A stretch of DNA of 64,000 nt from an uncultured Caulobacterales bacterium (GTDB taxonomy: Bacteria; Pseudomonadota; Alphaproteobacteria; Caulobacterales; Caulobacteraceae). Positions within the stretch are counted from its first letter, which is position 1. Every line of letters begins with the position of its first letter. The DNA lies in contig CAIOYC010000002.1 of the NCBI GenBank assembly GCA_903862425.1, positions 1 to 64,000 of the forward strand. The letters run 5' to 3'. The notes under the pieces were generated by a model, which was given only the letters and a program-made list of their open reading frames with translations, made no database searches and was not told the DNA's origin. Of this stretch, positions 62,238-64,000 are shown one piece after another. Made by a program: the position numbers and the translations under genes.

Positions 62238-64000
62238 GCCACCCCGGCCCAGGTCCAGTTGCGGACCTCCGGTAGGTCTTCACCATGCTTGTCGATGTAT
62301 TGTTTGTGCTCGATCAGCCGGTCTTCGACCATTTGCTTCAGATAGGCGCCCTCGTCACCGAGCTGCGGCAGGCGGTTGATGACGTTCTGCACCAGATGGA
62401 AGCGGTCGAGGCCGTTCTGCACCCGCATGTCGAAGGGGGTCGTGACCGTCCCCTCCTCCTTGTAGCCATGGACATGCAGGTTGCGATTGGTCCGACGATA
62501 GGTCAGCCGGTGCACCAAGGACGGATAGCCGTGGAAGGCAAAGATGATGGGCTTCTCCTTGGTGAAAAGCTCATCGTAATCGATCTCGCTGAGACCGTGG
62601 GGATGCTCGCTTTTGGACTGCAGCTTCATCAGATCCACTACATTGATCACTCGGATCTTCAGCGTCGGAAGGTGCTGACGAAGGATCGAAACCGCGGCCA
62701 GCAATTCCAGCGTCGGGGTGTCGCCGCAACAGGCCATGACCACGTCCGGCTCGACCCCCTCGTCGTTGCTGGCCCAGCGCCAGATGCCAAGCCCTTCGGT
62801 GCAATGGGCTTCAGCCGCCTCCATGGTCAGCCACTGCGGCAGGGCATGTTTGCCGGCGACCATGACGTTCACATAATGGCGGCTCCTCAGGCAGTGGTCA
62901 GCCACGGACAACAGGCAGTTGGCATCCGGCGGCAAGTAGAGGCGGATGACGTCCGCCTTCTTGTTCACCACGTGGTCGAGAAAGCCCGGATCCTGGTGGG
63001 TGAAGCCGTTGTGGTCCTGCTGCCAGACGTGGGAGGACAGAAGGAAGTTCAGAGAAGCGATTTTGCGGCGCCAAGGCAGTTCGCTTGTCACTTTCAGCCA
63101 CTTGGCGTGCTGGCTGAACATGGAATCGACGATGCGCACGAAGGCCTCGTAGGTGTTGAAGATGCCGTGCCGGCCGGTCAGCAAATAACCCTCCAGCCAG
63201 CCCTCGCACTGATGCTCGCTCAGCATCGAATCCAGCACCCGCCCCGTGGGCGCTAAGAACTCGTCGCCTTTGAGGGTCTGTCCATCCCATTGGCGGTCCG
63301 TACTTTCGAATACCGCATTCAACATGTTCGAGAGGGTCTCGTCCGGCCCGAACACCCGGAAATTCCGCTGCGCATCGTTGAGCTTGATGACGTCGCGCAG
63401 GAAGACGCCGAGCACGGAGCAATCTTGCGCGCTGACGCCGCCGGGGGTAGGCACCTCCACCGCGTAAGTCCGGAAATCCGGCATGGCAAGGTCGTGCAGA
63501 AGCAGGCCGCCATTGGCATGCGGGTTGGCGCTCATTCGGCGCTCACCCTTGGGCGCAAGCTCCGCCAGTTCGGCGATGAGGCGGCCACTCGCATCGAACA
63601 ACTCTTCGGCGCGGTAGCTTTTCATCCAGCTTTCAAGTTGGGCGACGTGATCAGGGTGGCCAGCGTCGACGATCAACGGCACCTGGTGGGCGCGGAAGGT
63701 CCCCTCGACCTTCAGTCCGTCGACGTCCTTGGGGCCGGTCCAGCCCTTAGGGGAGCGAAGCACGATCATCGGCCACAGCGGGCGCGCCGCGGTTTGGCTT
63801 TCCCTCGCGGTCTTCTGGTATCGCCAGATCTGCGTGATGGCCTCGTCCATGGCGGCGGCCATGAGCGGGTGCATCAGTTGCGGATCATCGCCTTCCACAA
63901 AGAGGGGCGCCCAGCCGCAGCCGCGCAGGAAGCCCTCAAGCTCGTCGTGTGGGATGCGGGCCAGAATGGTGGGATTGCTGATCTTATAGCCGTTAAGGTG
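62234..64000 (-). CDS. xfp: Phosphoketolase (5' part beyond window)
   Basis: The minus strand is open from 64000 to 62234, giving about 588 residues with the start outside the window. The enzyme splits xylulose 5-phosphate or fructose 6-phosphate into acetyl phosphate and an aldose phosphate with thiamine diphosphate. The family block [15 protein letters not shown] and the later [17 protein letters not shown] are clear, and the right edge encodes [17 protein letters not shown], the expected middle of the protein. The stop overlaps ackA by four bases. A full gene would be about 790 residues. Confidence 0.95.
   Translation of the reverse strand, partial: HLNGYKISNPTILARIPHDELEGFLRGCGWAPLFVEGDDPQLMHPLMAAAMDEAITQIWRYQKTARESQTAARPLWPMIVLRSPKGWTGPKDVDGLKVEGTFRAHQVPLIVDAGHPDHVAQLESWMKSYRAEELFDASGRLIAELAELAPKGERRMSANPHANGGLLLHDLAMPDFRTYAVEVPTPGGVSAQDCSVLGVFLRDVIKLNDAQRNFRVFGPDETLSNMLNAVFESTDRQWDGQTLKGDEFLAPTGRVLDSMLSEHQCEGWLEGYLLTGRHGIFNTYEAFVRIVDSMFSQHAKWLKVTSELPWRRKIASLNFLLSSHVWQQDHNGFTHQDPGFLDHVVNKKADVIRLYLPPDANCLLSVADHCLRSRHYVNVMVAGKHALPQWLTMEAAEAHCTEGLGIWRWASNDEGVEPDVVMACCGDTPTLELLAAVSILRQHLPTLKIRVINVVDLMKLQSKSEHPHGLSEIDYDELFTKEKPIIFAFHGYPSLVHRLTYRRTNRNLHVHGYKEEGTVTTPFDMRVQNGLDRFHLVQNVINRLPQLGDEGAYLKQMVEDRLIEHKQYIDKHGEDLPEVRNWTWAGVA

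Noticed and set aside
1-64000. CRISPR arrays, rRNA genes, IS elements with terminal repeats, replication origin
   Set aside because: None seen: no regularly spaced repeats, no transposase genes and no DnaA-box cluster were recognised by eye.

Overview
This window looks like chromosome of a Caulobacteraceae alphaproteobacterium (Caulobacter, Phenylobacterium or Brevundimonas type). The reasons are the high GC content, a PopZ polar-organizing protein next to valS, a DnaG primase that has lost its zinc ligands, and the gene order pcm-tolC-popZ-valS. The assignment rests on reading the sequence; no database was searched.

Layout. (1) 1-23.2 kb is mostly core chromosome: rpoD (cut by the left edge), dnaG, an MFS transporter, a MaoC protein, msrB, a globin, oligopeptidase B, a GNAT acetyltransferase, tRNA-Gln, tRNA-Pro, an acyl-CoA ligase, valS, popZ, a TolC-family protein, a PCM-family protein, tRNA-Cys, a DUF6624 protein, and a TetR/SDR divergent pair. 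One oddity lies here: the last 111 bp of valS occur twice, flanking a single secreted-protein gene. (2) 23.3-30.5 kb is a mobile segment. It holds a P4-type integrase with upstream repeats, a lipoprotein gene, two small HTH proteins (AlpA-like and excisionase-like) and two overlapping tyrosine recombinase genes. (3) 30.5-35.4 kb on the minus strand is a tightly overlapping four-gene operon: a phosphoribosyltransferase-like protein, an ORC/CDC6-like AAA+ ATPase, an unrecognised Rossmann-like protein and an N6-adenine methyltransferase. It has the look of a conflict/defence system and is the best candidate for a little-described system. (4) 35.7-64 kb is a low-oxygen and fermentation island: a cyanide-insensitive type bd oxidase with a 32-residue small subunit, a FixJ-type response regulator, aldehyde and alcohol dehydrogenases, a three-subunit transhydrogenase, a hybrid histidine kinase, a thioredoxin-reductase-like protein, a universal stress protein, a metal P-type ATPase, a BON protein, flavin oxidoreductases, acetate kinase and phosphoketolase.

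How the island works together. Eight copies of one motif, reading roughly TRRGTARTTTCCG toward the gene, lie 70-195 bp upstream of operons between 38.4 and 57 kb. All eight point the same way relative to the downstream gene. The motif resembles the FixJ-type binding sequences of rhizobia as I remember them, so I infer a regulon run by the FixJ-like regulator at 38.8 kb, possibly with the kinase at 47.2 kb. The island also carries decay: a frameshifted metal ATPase, a gutted oleate hydratase, an Old Yellow Enzyme with an internal deletion and a decapitated histidine kinase.
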